A stretch of DNA of 64,000 bases, taken from the NCBI RefSeq assembly GCF_015330125.1, contig NZ_JADDXR010000002.1:3484685-3548684 (forward strand). The letters run 5' to 3'. The notes beneath the pieces are model-generated. The model saw only the letters and a list, made by a program, of their open reading frames with translations. It searched no databases and was not told the origin of the DNA. The position numbers and the translations under genes are program-made. Source of the DNA: Zobellia nedashkovskayae. Lineage in GTDB: Bacteria > Bacteroidota > Bacteroidia > Flavobacteriales > Flavobacteriaceae. Positions within the stretch are counted from its first letter, which is position 1. The number at the start of each line of letters is the position of its first letter. Below are positions 25,125 through 33,221 of the stretch, one piece after another.

Positions 25125-25490
25125 ATGGAAATCATCAATCACAACAAAACATTTGAACAAAACAATCAATTGTTGGTAATTGCGCATTTATCGCAGTTTT
25201 TAACCTATGTAACCGGTTTTGGCGGTCTTATAGTTCCGCTATTATTGTGGCTTACAACAAAGGATACCGTAAACGGAATGGACGAGCACGGTAAGTCTAT
25301 CGTAAACTTTCAGTTGACAGTGCTTCTCATTACTATTTTAAGTGTACCGGCCATATTACTTTTTGGCCTTGGTATCTTAAGCTTAATTTTTATAGGCGTA
25401 GTAGCTTTTGTAATTCCTATAGTAAATGCGGTGAGAGCTAGTAATGGCGAAAAACCGAGTACATTTATGACCATTCCTTTTATTTCTTAA
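25125..25490 (+). CDS. DUF4870 membrane protein
   Basis: 121 residues. 'QLLVIAHLSQFLTYVTGFGGLIVPLLLWLT' (first helices), then 'DEHGKSIVNFQLTVLL' and two further hydrophobic segments ending 'PIVNAVRASNGEKPSTFMTIPFI'. This is the DUF4870/YIDE-like small membrane protein family, with three or four helices. Function unknown. It is followed by a bidirectional terminator shared with dnaN. Confidence 0.88.
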   Translation: MEIINHNKTFEQNNQLLVIAHLSQFLTYVTGFGGLIVPLLLWLTTKDTVNGMDEHGKSIVNFQLTVLLITILSVPAILLFGLGILSLIFIGVVAFVIPIVNAVRASNGEKPSTFMTIPFIS

Positions 25491-25516
25491 TGTATAAGAA
25501 GTTTATAAAAAGTAAA

Positions 25517-25550
25517 AAGCCTCAAGAAGTAATTCTTGGGGCTTTTTTTT
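25517..25550. terminator. Bidirectional terminator between the DUF4870 gene and dnaN
   Basis: 12-bp stem (25517-25528 with 25533-25544, one T-G wobble) with GTAA loop, eight T on the plus side and five A on the other, so it can act on both converging genes. Confidence 0.9.
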
Positions 25551-25568
25551 ATATTCTAGAGTATCAGT

Positions 25569-26687
25569 TTAGCTGTTCAGCATAACCGGCATTACAAGCA
25601 TGGTTACATTTTCGCCTTCATCAAGCCCATCAATAGGAGTAAGGATGCCCGCTCTGTTAGGTAAGCTCATTTCCAATGAAACCTCATCAGAGTTAAGGTT
25701 ATTCAGCATTTCGGTTAGGAAACGAGAGTTAAAACCTATCTGCATATCATCGCCTTGGTAGGAACAAGTCAAACGTTCTTCGGCTTTATTACTATAATCA
25801 ATATCTTCTGCAGAAATATTAAGTTCTGCACCAGCAATTTTTAAACGTATCTGGTGGGTAGTTTTGTTAGAGAAAATAGCAACCCTTTTTACGGAGCTCA
25901 AAAATTGATTTCTAGCAATAGAAAGTACATTTGGATTCTCTTTAGGAATTACTGCTTCGTAATTTGGATATTTACCGTCTATTAAACGACAGATAAGTTC
26001 CGTATTCTCAAAACTGAATTTAGCGTTACTATCATTGTATTCAATAACTACATCAGACTCACTGCCTGCTAAAATTCCTTTCAAAAGAGTTAAAGGCTTT
26101 TTAGGCATTATGAATTCAGCAACTTGTGAAGCGGTAACATCTGTTCGTTGGTATTTTACCAATTTGTGAGCATCTGTAGCTACAAAAGTTAGATTCTCTG
26201 TAGAGAATTGAAAGAACACACCGCTCATTACAGGCCTAAGGTCATCATTACCGGCCGCAAATATGGTTTTGTCAATAGCGGTTGCCAAGATATCTCCAAG
26301 GAGGGTGGTGGAACTAGGATTGGCCAGTTCAACAGCTTTTGGGAATTCCGCACCATCTGCGTATGCCAAAGCATATTTACCATGATTAGAGCTTATTTCT
26401 ACAGTGTTATTGTCTTCAACAACAAAAGTTAGGGGCTGCTCTGGAAAAGTCTTAAGGGTCTCTAACAGAAGGCGAGCCGGAACGGCAATAGTACCTTGGT
26501 TATCAGAATCTACATCTAGCACTGAACTCATTGTAGTTTCGAGATCAGAAGCAGAGACCGTTAATTTGTTGTTATCAAGGTCAAATAGAAAATTGTCTAG
26601 AATAGGTAATGTGTTGCTATTGTTGATAACACCACCTAAAACTTGTAATTGCTTTAAGAGATACGTACTGGATACTATGAATTTCAT
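25569..26687 (-). CDS. dnaN: DNA polymerase III beta sliding clamp
   Basis: 372 residues, normal length for DnaN. The dimeric ring clamp tethers Pol III to DNA. N-terminal 'MKFIVSSTYLLKQLQVLGGVI', 'NTLPILDNFLF', 'ATDAHKLVKYQRT' and 'IDGKYPNYEAVIP' of domains 1-2, and a C-terminal 'VMPVMLN' in place of the usual 'MPMRL' peptide-pocket end. Three similar ~120-residue domains can be traced. It is not next to dnaA or recF here, as is common in Bacteroidota. Upstream is a good TAnnTTTG promoter box. Confidence 0.97.
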   Translation of the reverse strand: MKFIVSSTYLLKQLQVLGGVINNSNTLPILDNFLFDLDNNKLTVSASDLETTMSSVLDVDSDNQGTIAVPARLLLETLKTFPEQPLTFVVEDNNTVEISSNHGKYALAYADGAEFPKAVELANPSSTTLLGDILATAIDKTIFAAGNDDLRPVMSGVFFQFSTENLTFVATDAHKLVKYQRTDVTASQVAEFIMPKKPLTLLKGILAGSESDVVIEYNDSNAKFSFENTELICRLIDGKYPNYEAVIPKENPNVLSIARNQFLSSVKRVAIFSNKTTHQIRLKIAGAELNISAEDIDYSNKAEERLTCSYQGDDMQIGFNSRFLTEMLNNLNSDEVSLEMSLPNRAGILTPIDGLDEGENVTMLVMPVMLNS

Positions 26688-26770
26688 AGGAGAATCGTTA
26701 TTTCAAATTGTGGTATATAGTGTCTAAAATGTCTCGAATTTAAACCAAGTTTTAAAAAACCTGAGTGAAA

Positions 26771-26778
26771 CAAAGATA
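26771..26778 (-). promoter_or_regulatory. Probable -7 box of the dnaN promoter
   Basis: On the minus strand, TATCTTTG (exact TAnnTTTG) about 84 bases upstream of the dnaN start. A TTTG at 26803-26806 could be the -33 box, although the 24-base spacer is long. Confidence 0.55.
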
Positions 26779-27380
26779 TTTGAAAAGCATTTTTTAGCGA
26801 AACAAACTTATTAACACCTAGGCCCTGTATTTACGTCTTCTAAAATAGCTTAAAATGACTTCAAGAAGAAGTGTTAACCCTATGGGAAGCCCTATATTTA
26901 TTAGCTATCATTTAGTTTTTTGGTCTGCTATCTTTGGTGGGGCTAGGAAGGGTGCAAAAACTTTTTTATTTTGAATGTTTATAAGTCATTTTTCATCTAA
27001 ATGGAAATTCAAGGCGTTTATTAAAAATTCTTTGTTATCGTAATAGTTGTTTGTCTACTAGTCATAAACCTATTTCAATGGTCTGTTATTAGGTGTCTAA
27101 TTGCGGATTATATCACCACCTGAAACTACAAGTATTTAGTTTTCTTCGCCTTGGTCTAAAGCACCTTATAATGAAGTTGATTTAATGCGATTTGCAAATG
27201 CCGATGAAAATTTACTGGATGTAAGAAGTGGCTTCCTTTACTCTGCAATTGTATTTCATGCTAGGAAATGGCAATCATAGTGCGACTTAAAGATACTTTA
27301 GCACCTGTTAATAAAGAGGTATTGCTTTTAAGTTTGCTATTATCTAATAACTATAGCTAAAAAGCATCACATCAAACTTA
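26779..27380. other. Long spacer upstream of dnaN with one possible gene relic
   Basis: About 600 bases without a supported gene. A frame at 27140-27280 reads 'FSSPWSKAPYNEVDLMRFA' then 'NADENLLDVRSGFLYSAIVF' and a short tail to a TAG. It is protein-like but short and of unknown family. No cluster of DnaA boxes was found, so it is not an origin. The rest is AT-rich spacer. Confidence 0.35.
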
Positions 27381-28214
27381 CTAAGAGAAAGTGATGGTAA
27401 CCGTATCTCTAAAATCAAGACCTAATAGGGTAGAGGCTCCGCCTACGGTATTTAGGTCGCTCTTGTAGATTGCCAGTTGAATGTAATTAGCACTGTTGAA
27501 GAGAGCTAATCGGTCTCCCGCTCCTTTACGCTGACTTTTATCCAAGTCAAAGTTGATGATATCACTATACTTATTATGAATTTTTGTGAATTTGGTTGTG
27601 CGAGCGGTAATTTCAAAATCCCGTCCCTTACGATAAGCTTCAAAAAAGTTTCTATTAATATTGGTCACAACATTCCCATAGGCATCAATATAAATAACAC
27701 TACCTATTATTTTGGTTCCGTTATCCATTACAGTAGGTGAAAATTCACGTAGGTCCTTGAGTTGGTCAAAGGGTTTTCCTACCACCTCTAAAGTGCCGCC
27801 GCGGGCAATATGGCAAGCAACTTGTACAAAAACATCCAAAACAGGGAATGATCCATGACTAGGGTTGGGGATATTCAGTTCCACCACCTTTTCTGGCTCA
27901 ATTTCACTGGTAATTAAGCCTATAACACCATTATTAGCACTAATAAAATAATGGCCGTTTACTAATACGGCTACATGTTGGTTTTCCGGAGTTGGTTCTG
28001 AATCTACACCAACAATATGTACCGTACCTTCAGGAAAGTGTTCATATGAATTCTTGAGAATATAAGCGCATTCTTGAATATTGAAGGGACTTATATTATG
28101 AGAGATATCAACTATTCTGGCATCACTAAGCTCCTTGTAGATGGTTCCCTTTAGGGTGCCAACAAAGTAGTCTTTAAGGCCAAAATCTGTGGTTAGCGTT
28201 ATAATTGGATTCAT
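27381..28214 (-). CDS. S-adenosyl-L-methionine hydroxide adenosyltransferase (SAM hydrolase, DUF62)
   Basis: 277 residues, full length. N-terminal 'IITLTTDFGLKDYFVGTLKG' carries the SAM-binding Asp, with 'DISHNISPFNIQECAYILKN', 'VHIVGVDSEPT', 'FISANNGVIGLI' and C-terminal 'INFDLDKSQRKGAGDRLALFNS' and 'GGASTLLGLDFRD'. The enzyme converts SAM and hydroxide to adenosine and methionine and is related to fluorinase and chlorinase; the halogenase-specific insertion loop is not seen. Cytoplasmic, monocistronic. Confidence 0.93.
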   Translation of the reverse strand: MNPIITLTTDFGLKDYFVGTLKGTIYKELSDARIVDISHNISPFNIQECAYILKNSYEHFPEGTVHIVGVDSEPTPENQHVAVLVNGHYFISANNGVIGLITSEIEPEKVVELNIPNPSHGSFPVLDVFVQVACHIARGGTLEVVGKPFDQLKDLREFSPTVMDNGTKIIGSVIYIDAYGNVVTNINRNFFEAYRKGRDFEITARTTKFTKIHNKYSDIINFDLDKSQRKGAGDRLALFNSANYIQLAIYKSDLNTVGGASTLLGLDFRDTVTITFS

Positions 28215-28420
28215 AAATTCTTTTCATTTACAACAAGAAAAATAGGTAATAGCATAGATTGAGACGATTGCCCAGTGGTGCGTGAAACCGTAACAACCAT
28301 ACTAAATCTTTTTAAAAAGAAATGCAAGATGCTATTTGAGAATAAAAGAATCTGATTATTTGAGTTCGCTATCATACAGTAATGTTGATATGTTTTAGTT
28401 AGGCAAACTGAAATTTTCGT

Positions 28421-28428
28421 TAAGTTTG
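28421..28428 (+). promoter_or_regulatory. Possible -7 box of the phoH-purC promoter
   Basis: TAAGTTTG, an exact TAnnTTTG match, 77 bases before the phoH start. No convincing -33 TTTG lies at the right distance. Confidence 0.4.
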
Positions 28429-28504
28429 TTAAACAAAATTATAACAAAAAAACAGCCAAGCGAAATATTATGTTCACAGGCTTTCATTTTAACACCTCAA
28501 CTTT

Positions 28505-29458
28505 TTGAACGAACTCATAATAGAACTTACCGAGATTAGCCCGAGAGAATTTTTTGGGCAACAAAATGAAAATATCGACCTGCTTAAAAAGTATTTTCCA
28601 AAATTGAAAATCGTAGCACGGGGAAGTAAAATAAAAGTCTACGGAGACGAAGAACTCTTAGAGGAATTCGAACGTCGTTTTGACATGATCACCGATCATT
28701 TTGGAAAGTATAATAAACTAGATGAGAATGTCATCGAAAGGGTATTGACCAGTAATATATCTACGGATTACGAGACGCCCGAAAGCAGTGATGAAACTTT
28801 GGTGCATGGCGTTAACGGAAGGTTGATAAAACCGCAAACCTTAAACCAGCGCAGGCTGGTTGCCGCTGCTAAGAAAAATGATATGGTTTTTGCTATAGGA
28901 CCAGCTGGTACGGGCAAAACGTACACAGGGGTTGCTCTTGCGGTTAAAGCACTGAAAGAAAAGCAAGTACGACGTATTATCTTAACAAGACCTGCGGTAG
29001 AGGCCGGAGAGAATTTAGGGTTTTTGCCAGGAGATTTAAAAGAAAAGCTAGATCCGTATATGCAACCCATATATGATGCGCTACGAGATATGATTCCCGC
29101 AGAAAAATTAACGCATTTAATTGAGAATGATATCATTCAAATTGCTCCGTTGGCTTTTATGCGTGGCCGTACCTTAGATAACGCCTTTGTTATCTTGGAC
29201 GAAGCACAAAATACCACGCACGCGCAGATGAAAATGTTTCTAACGCGTATGGGTAAGAATGCCAAGTTTATGATAACGGGTGATCCGGGTCAGATAGATT
29301 TGCCAAGAAGAATGATTTCAGGTCTTAAAGAGGCGCTTCTAATTCTCAAGGATACAGAAGGTATTGAGATTATATACTTAGATGATAAAGATGTAGTACG
29401 TCATAAACTAGTGAAGAAAGTTATTGATGCTTATAAAAATATAGAACACCAGAATTAA
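28505..29458 (+). CDS. phoH: PhoH-like ATPase
   Basis: 317 residues. N-terminal KH-like region ('LKIVARGSKIKVYGDEE'), then a P-loop ATPase: Walker A 'GPAGTGKT' (132-139), 'RRIILTRPAVEAGENLGFLPGD' and 'MRGRTLDNAFVILDEAQN' (Walker B), plus the sensor 'ITGDPGQIDLP'. PhoH proteins are thought to act on RNA (helicase or RNase partner). The start codon is TTG, since no in-frame ATG lies upstream and the family starts at this position (NELIIELTEISPREFFG). It is followed by purC after 41 bases, probably cotranscribed. Confidence 0.93.
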   Translation: MNELIIELTEISPREFFGQQNENIDLLKKYFPKLKIVARGSKIKVYGDEELLEEFERRFDMITDHFGKYNKLDENVIERVLTSNISTDYETPESSDETLVHGVNGRLIKPQTLNQRRLVAAAKKNDMVFAIGPAGTGKTYTGVALAVKALKEKQVRRIILTRPAVEAGENLGFLPGDLKEKLDPYMQPIYDALRDMIPAEKLTHLIENDIIQIAPLAFMRGRTLDNAFVILDEAQNTTHAQMKMFLTRMGKNAKFMITGDPGQIDLPRRMISGLKEALLILKDTEGIEIIYLDDKDVVRHKLVKKVIDAYKNIEHQN

Positions 29459-29499
29459 GTTAGAATTCTCTCTTTTAAATAAAAAATTACGAACATCCG

Positions 29500-30450
29500 A
29501 TGAGCAGCACCATTACAGATACAAATTTTGAATTTCCGGGCCAGAAAAGTGTTTACAAAGGCAAGGTGCGTGAAGTATATGAACTTGATAATGGCGTATT
29601 GGTTATGGTTGCCACAGACCGTCTATCGGCTTTTGATGTGGTGATGCCAAAGGGTATTCCGTACAAAGGGCAAATTTTGAATCAGATAGCTACCAAAATG
29701 ATGGAAGCTACTAAGGATATTGTTCCTAATTGGCTAATGGCTACACCCGACCCAAATGTTGCGGTAGGGCATGCCTGCGAGCCTTTTAAGGTGGAAATGG
29801 TCATTAGAGGGTATCAGTCTGGTCATGCGGCCCGTGAGTACAAATTAGGTAAGCGTGTACTGTGTGGTGTGGCTATGCCAGAAGGGATGAAGGAAAACGA
29901 TAAATTTCCCGAGCCTATTATTACACCAGCCACCAAGGCAGAAATGGGTGATCATGATGAGGATATTTCCAAAGAAGATATACTTAAAAGAGGTATTGTT
30001 TCTAAGGATGATTACGAAGTATTAGAGAAATATACAAGAGCTCTTTTTGAAAGAGGGACTCAGATTGCTGCAGAAAGAGGTCTTATTCTAGTGGATACCA
30101 AATATGAATTTGGAAAGACTAAAGACGGCAAGATAGTTTTGATAGACGAGATACATACGCCAGATTCTTCTCGTTATTTTTATGCGGATACGTATAAAGA
30201 GTTACAGGATAAAGACGAGCCTCAGAAGCAATTATCTAAAGAATTTGTGCGTCAATGGTTAATTCAAAATGGCTTTCAAGGTTTGGAAGGACAGACTTTG
30301 CCCGAGATGACAGATGCTTATGTAGAATCGGTTTCGGAACGCTATATTGAACTTTATGAAAATATTACTGGCGAAACTTTTGTGAAAGCAGATATATCTG
30401 ATATACAGAATCGTATAGAGGGTAATGTGCTTAATTACTTAAAGGGTTAA
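29500..30450 (+). CDS. purC: Phosphoribosylaminoimidazole-succinocarboxamide synthase (SAICAR synthetase)
   Basis: 316 residues, the longer PurC type. It catalyses ATP-dependent ligation of aspartate to CAIR in purine biosynthesis. Motifs: '[21 protein letters not shown]', '[13 protein letters not shown]', '[13 protein letters not shown]', '[12 protein letters not shown]'-like '[14 protein letters not shown]', and '[15 protein letters not shown]'. It lies 41 bases after phoH and ends 5 bases before the convergent exonuclease stop. Other pur genes are not in the window. Confidence 0.97.
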   Translation: MSSTITDTNFEFPGQKSVYKGKVREVYELDNGVLVMVATDRLSAFDVVMPKGIPYKGQILNQIATKMMEATKDIVPNWLMATPDPNVAVGHACEPFKVEMVIRGYQSGHAAREYKLGKRVLCGVAMPEGMKENDKFPEPIITPATKAEMGDHDEDISKEDILKRGIVSKDDYEVLEKYTRALFERGTQIAAERGLILVDTKYEFGKTKDGKIVLIDEIHTPDSSRYFYADTYKELQDKDEPQKQLSKEFVRQWLIQNGFQGLEGQTLPEMTDAYVESVSERYIELYENITGETFVKADISDIQNRIEGNVLNYLKG

Positions 30451-30455
30451 AAACT

Positions 30456-31115
30456 CTATTTAAGTAGTTTTTTTGCTGAAAAATTCTTCTTTGTTTTAAG
30501 TCTCTGAACAATTTTTATAAAAGCAATGGCAGTAATATAGGCATCGCCCAAAGCGGTGTGGCGATCTTTTTTTGTAATGTCAAATTTTTCAGCCAGTTCA
30601 TCTAAAGAGTATTGTGGCTTTACTTGTAGAAGCGGAGATTTGATTAGGGTTCTTTTGTAAAGGACAGAAGTATCCAAAAATTTATTCTTCAGGTTGGGCA
30701 TTCCATGACGGTTCAAAGCGTGATTGATCATGTTTCGGTCAAAACCGGCATGATGGGCCACCAATACAGAATCCCCAATGTACTCTAGAAATTTAATCAA
30801 TGCTTCAAGCTCGGTAATTCGTTCTTGCCTTTCTTCTTGTAAAATTCCGTGAATCTCTATGTTCTTAGCATGGTAAAAATGCTGGTAAAGAAAGACCTCA
30901 AAACTATCGTTTATGGGAATACTGTTGTTCTTTATGGACAGGGCACCAATGGACAATATGCGGTCTGCATCATAATCAAAACCTGTGGTTTCTGTATCAA
31001 ATACAACAAAACGTATTTCGGAAATGGTGTAATCTACCTTCTTTTCGAACTTTGCTTCGTATTCTAACCAAAAATCAGGATAGTTTTTTTTTCGCTTTTT
31101 TTTGAAGAAATCCAT
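30456..31115 (-). CDS. DnaQ-like 3'-5' exonuclease (DEDDh)
   Basis: 219 residues. ExoI 'FVVFDTETTGFD' (DxE), ExoII 'VAHHAGFDRNMI', ExoIII 'KKDRHTALGDA' with the DEDDh His and Asp. It is like the epsilon-type and 'PolC-like' exonucleases. Its ATG overlaps the stop of the DUF294 gene by one base. This exonuclease/DUF294 pair is normally found next to VC_2705-type symporters, suggesting a shared regulatory role rather than DNA repair. Confidence 0.9.
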   Translation of the reverse strand: MDFFKKKRKKNYPDFWLEYEAKFEKKVDYTISEIRFVVFDTETTGFDYDADRILSIGALSIKNNSIPINDSFEVFLYQHFYHAKNIEIHGILQEERQERITELEALIKFLEYIGDSVLVAHHAGFDRNMINHALNRHGMPNLKNKFLDTSVLYKRTLIKSPLLQVKPQYSLDELAEKFDITKKDRHTALGDAYITAIAFIKIVQRLKTKKNFSAKKLLK

Positions 31116-33040
31116 TAGCCCAGTAGGTTTGTGACTTTAAAACGTATTTTAAGAAGCTCCTGTAAATCTTTTATGGTCTTAAAACTACGTTTTAGTTTAA
31201 TTTTTTCTTCTTTGGTCAGTTTATTCAAGGCAATGAAACGCCCGGAATCGTTGTGTAAAAGACCGTGTTTTGTTCTAAATTTCAACAAGGCTTTGGTAGC
31301 ATAAGAGCAAGCTAGAAACAGCTCTTCATTATTTGGCTCTAGTTCAGCCAACTTCTCAAAGCGTTCTGCCGTATTGTTAATGGATTTTACTTGATGAGAG
31401 AGTACAAGAACCCTTGCGCCATCTATTAAAGGCATTAGGGCTCTTCGCTTTAAATCGAAAAAATCTTTATACTCGCCATCTTCTTCTACTAGAAAACTTC
31501 TGAAAAATCCGCTAGGAGAAGGGCTTTGGAGTGCACCACTTGCCAGGTGTAAAAAGAAAACGGGGTATTTCTCCGTAGTTTCAAAAAGGTGAGCACTTAA
31601 TTCGTTCACTAATCCAACATCGCCATAGGCTAGGTTATAATCAAAGAATATGGAGGACAACAGTACTTCATCCGGTCCAGGGTTAGTTATCCAGTGGAAG
31701 GTACGGTCTTTCCATTCCGCTAGGCTTAAACACCAATCAGGGTTGGAGGCCATCATTTCAGCTGGGCAGTACTCATATCCTATTTTAAATAGTCCCCTTG
31801 TGACAAGCTTTGCCAATTCTAAGAAGTAAGTTCGTGTTTCCGTAAGTTGTTCCTCGGGCACATCCTCAAAAACCAAGGCATTATCTTGATCGGTTTGCAG
31901 TAATTGTTCGCTACGACCTTGGCTTCCCATGGCTAACCAAGCAAACTTAACCGGTGGTGGAGCATCCATTCTGGACAATGCAATCTTGGTGATTTGTTTG
32001 ATGCAGGCATCGTTTAACTCCGAAATAATTTTAGAGATAAGTGTTAGTGGTAAATTTTGTTCTAAATATCCCCTTAACAAGTCCATGATTCTTCTACGGA
32101 CTGTTTTTAGTTTCTTGAATCCGTTGGCTCGTTTTATAGCTTTTAGGAGCACTGCGGGGTTATTACCCAGCTCAAACATAATATCATGCTTACTTATAAT
32201 ACCCACGGCTTCAGAATCTGGGGTACCGTCCATGGTAAGGCATAAGTGGCTAATACTACTTTTCATCATGGCCATTTGGGCCTGTGTGATGGTCATTTTT
32301 TTAGGATAGGTAATTACTGGCGAACTCATTACATTTTTAGCACGAGTGGTTATAGGAAAAAGACCGGTAGCAATTTTGTTCCGTAAATCTTTATCCGTGA
32401 TAATCCCAACGGGAAGGTTGTCTTTTACGATCAATACAGACCCAACCCTTTTTTCGGTCATTGTAGTGGCTATGGTCTTTATTGTCGTATTCTCTGAACA
32501 AGAAATTAGTTTTTTGGAATAAGATACGCCTTGTAGGTCTAGTAATTCACTGTTTTTTAAAGGATTGCTTTCTGCGGGTGTTGTACCTTCATAGAGTTTT
32601 CCTCTATAACTTTTTGAGTATGGGTTTCGGGTGTTAGAGGCAAAGCTTTCAATTAAGAAAGTACCAACTGCTTTATACTCCTGAATAATGGGCTTAAACT
32701 CATTTATTGGAATGGCGTAAAGAATAGTTTCTTCATAAGCTTTAGCGCCAATTTTGTAATTTTCATTCGCAATTAATGGTCGGAGGCCAAAAATATCACC
32801 TTCATCACATAAATCTACAACTTCATCGTTCGGCTCTTTGGTAAGAACTACAGCACCTTTGTGCACCACGTAAAAACAGGGGTGAGCTTCTTCTTCAACA
32901 GAAAAAATCGCCTCGCCTTTTACTTTGTAGATAATACTTACTTGTTCGGATAGGTTTTCTAGTTCCTTGGTAGCTACTTCGTTGAAAGGAGGGTAGTTTT
33001 TAAGGAAATCGGCAACCCGAGCAGAAATCGTATTCTTCAT
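31115..33040 (-). CDS. cNMP-binding, CBS-pair and DUF294 nucleotidyltransferase-like signalling protein
   Basis: 641 residues. Order of domains: cyclic-nucleotide-binding-like cupin (about 10-130, 'GEAIFSVEEEAHPCFYVVHKG'), two CBS domains (about 170-295, 'RVGSVLIVKDNLPVGIITDKDL', 'ISHLCLTMDGT', 'GIISKHDI'), a DUF294 nucleotidyltransferase-like domain with 'AMGSQGRSEQLLQTDQDNAL' (about 370), and the DUF294_C helical domain. Similar to GlnD-like regulators in form; the real ligand and target are unknown. In many bacteria it sits with the exonuclease beside the DUF4212/symporter pair. Here both lie about 27 kb away from it. Translationally coupled to the exonuclease. Confidence 0.9.
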   Translation of the reverse strand: MKNTISARVADFLKNYPPFNEVATKELENLSEQVSIIYKVKGEAIFSVEEEAHPCFYVVHKGAVVLTKEPNDEVVDLCDEGDIFGLRPLIANENYKIGAKAYEETILYAIPINEFKPIIQEYKAVGTFLIESFASNTRNPYSKSYRGKLYEGTTPAESNPLKNSELLDLQGVSYSKKLISCSENTTIKTIATTMTEKRVGSVLIVKDNLPVGIITDKDLRNKIATGLFPITTRAKNVMSSPVITYPKKMTITQAQMAMMKSSISHLCLTMDGTPDSEAVGIISKHDIMFELGNNPAVLLKAIKRANGFKKLKTVRRRIMDLLRGYLEQNLPLTLISKIISELNDACIKQITKIALSRMDAPPPVKFAWLAMGSQGRSEQLLQTDQDNALVFEDVPEEQLTETRTYFLELAKLVTRGLFKIGYEYCPAEMMASNPDWCLSLAEWKDRTFHWITNPGPDEVLLSSIFFDYNLAYGDVGLVNELSAHLFETTEKYPVFFLHLASGALQSPSPSGFFRSFLVEEDGEYKDFFDLKRRALMPLIDGARVLVLSHQVKSINNTAERFEKLAELEPNNEELFLACSYATKALLKFRTKHGLLHNDSGRFIALNKLTKEEKIKLKRSFKTIKDLQELLKIRFKVTNLLG

Positions 33041-33175
33041 AAAGTAAATTTAAAGCTAAAGTTAGATCAGGACGAGCATAAAAAAAAGAAAAACTAAATA
33101 AAGAACTAATACCAAGGTTTCTCTTTCGCTTCTTTTTGTTTGGGTCAAGAGTTTTCAAGAAAGAAGCCTTAACAT

Positions 33176-33208
33176 TTTGAAGTAGGCCAAAGTTATCTGC
33201 TATCTTTG
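33176..33208 (+). promoter_or_regulatory. Promoter of the FUSC-family gene
   Basis: TTTG (33176-33179), 21-base spacer, then TATCTTTG (33201-33208), a textbook Bacteroidota promoter. The start codon at 33222 leaves a leader of only about 8 bases. Confidence 0.65.
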
Positions 33209-33221
33209 ATGCTTCAAAAGC

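Noticed and set aside
26688..27380. Possible replication origin next to dnaN
   Set aside because: No cluster of TTATCCACA-type DnaA boxes or AT-rich 13-mer series was found, and dnaA is absent.
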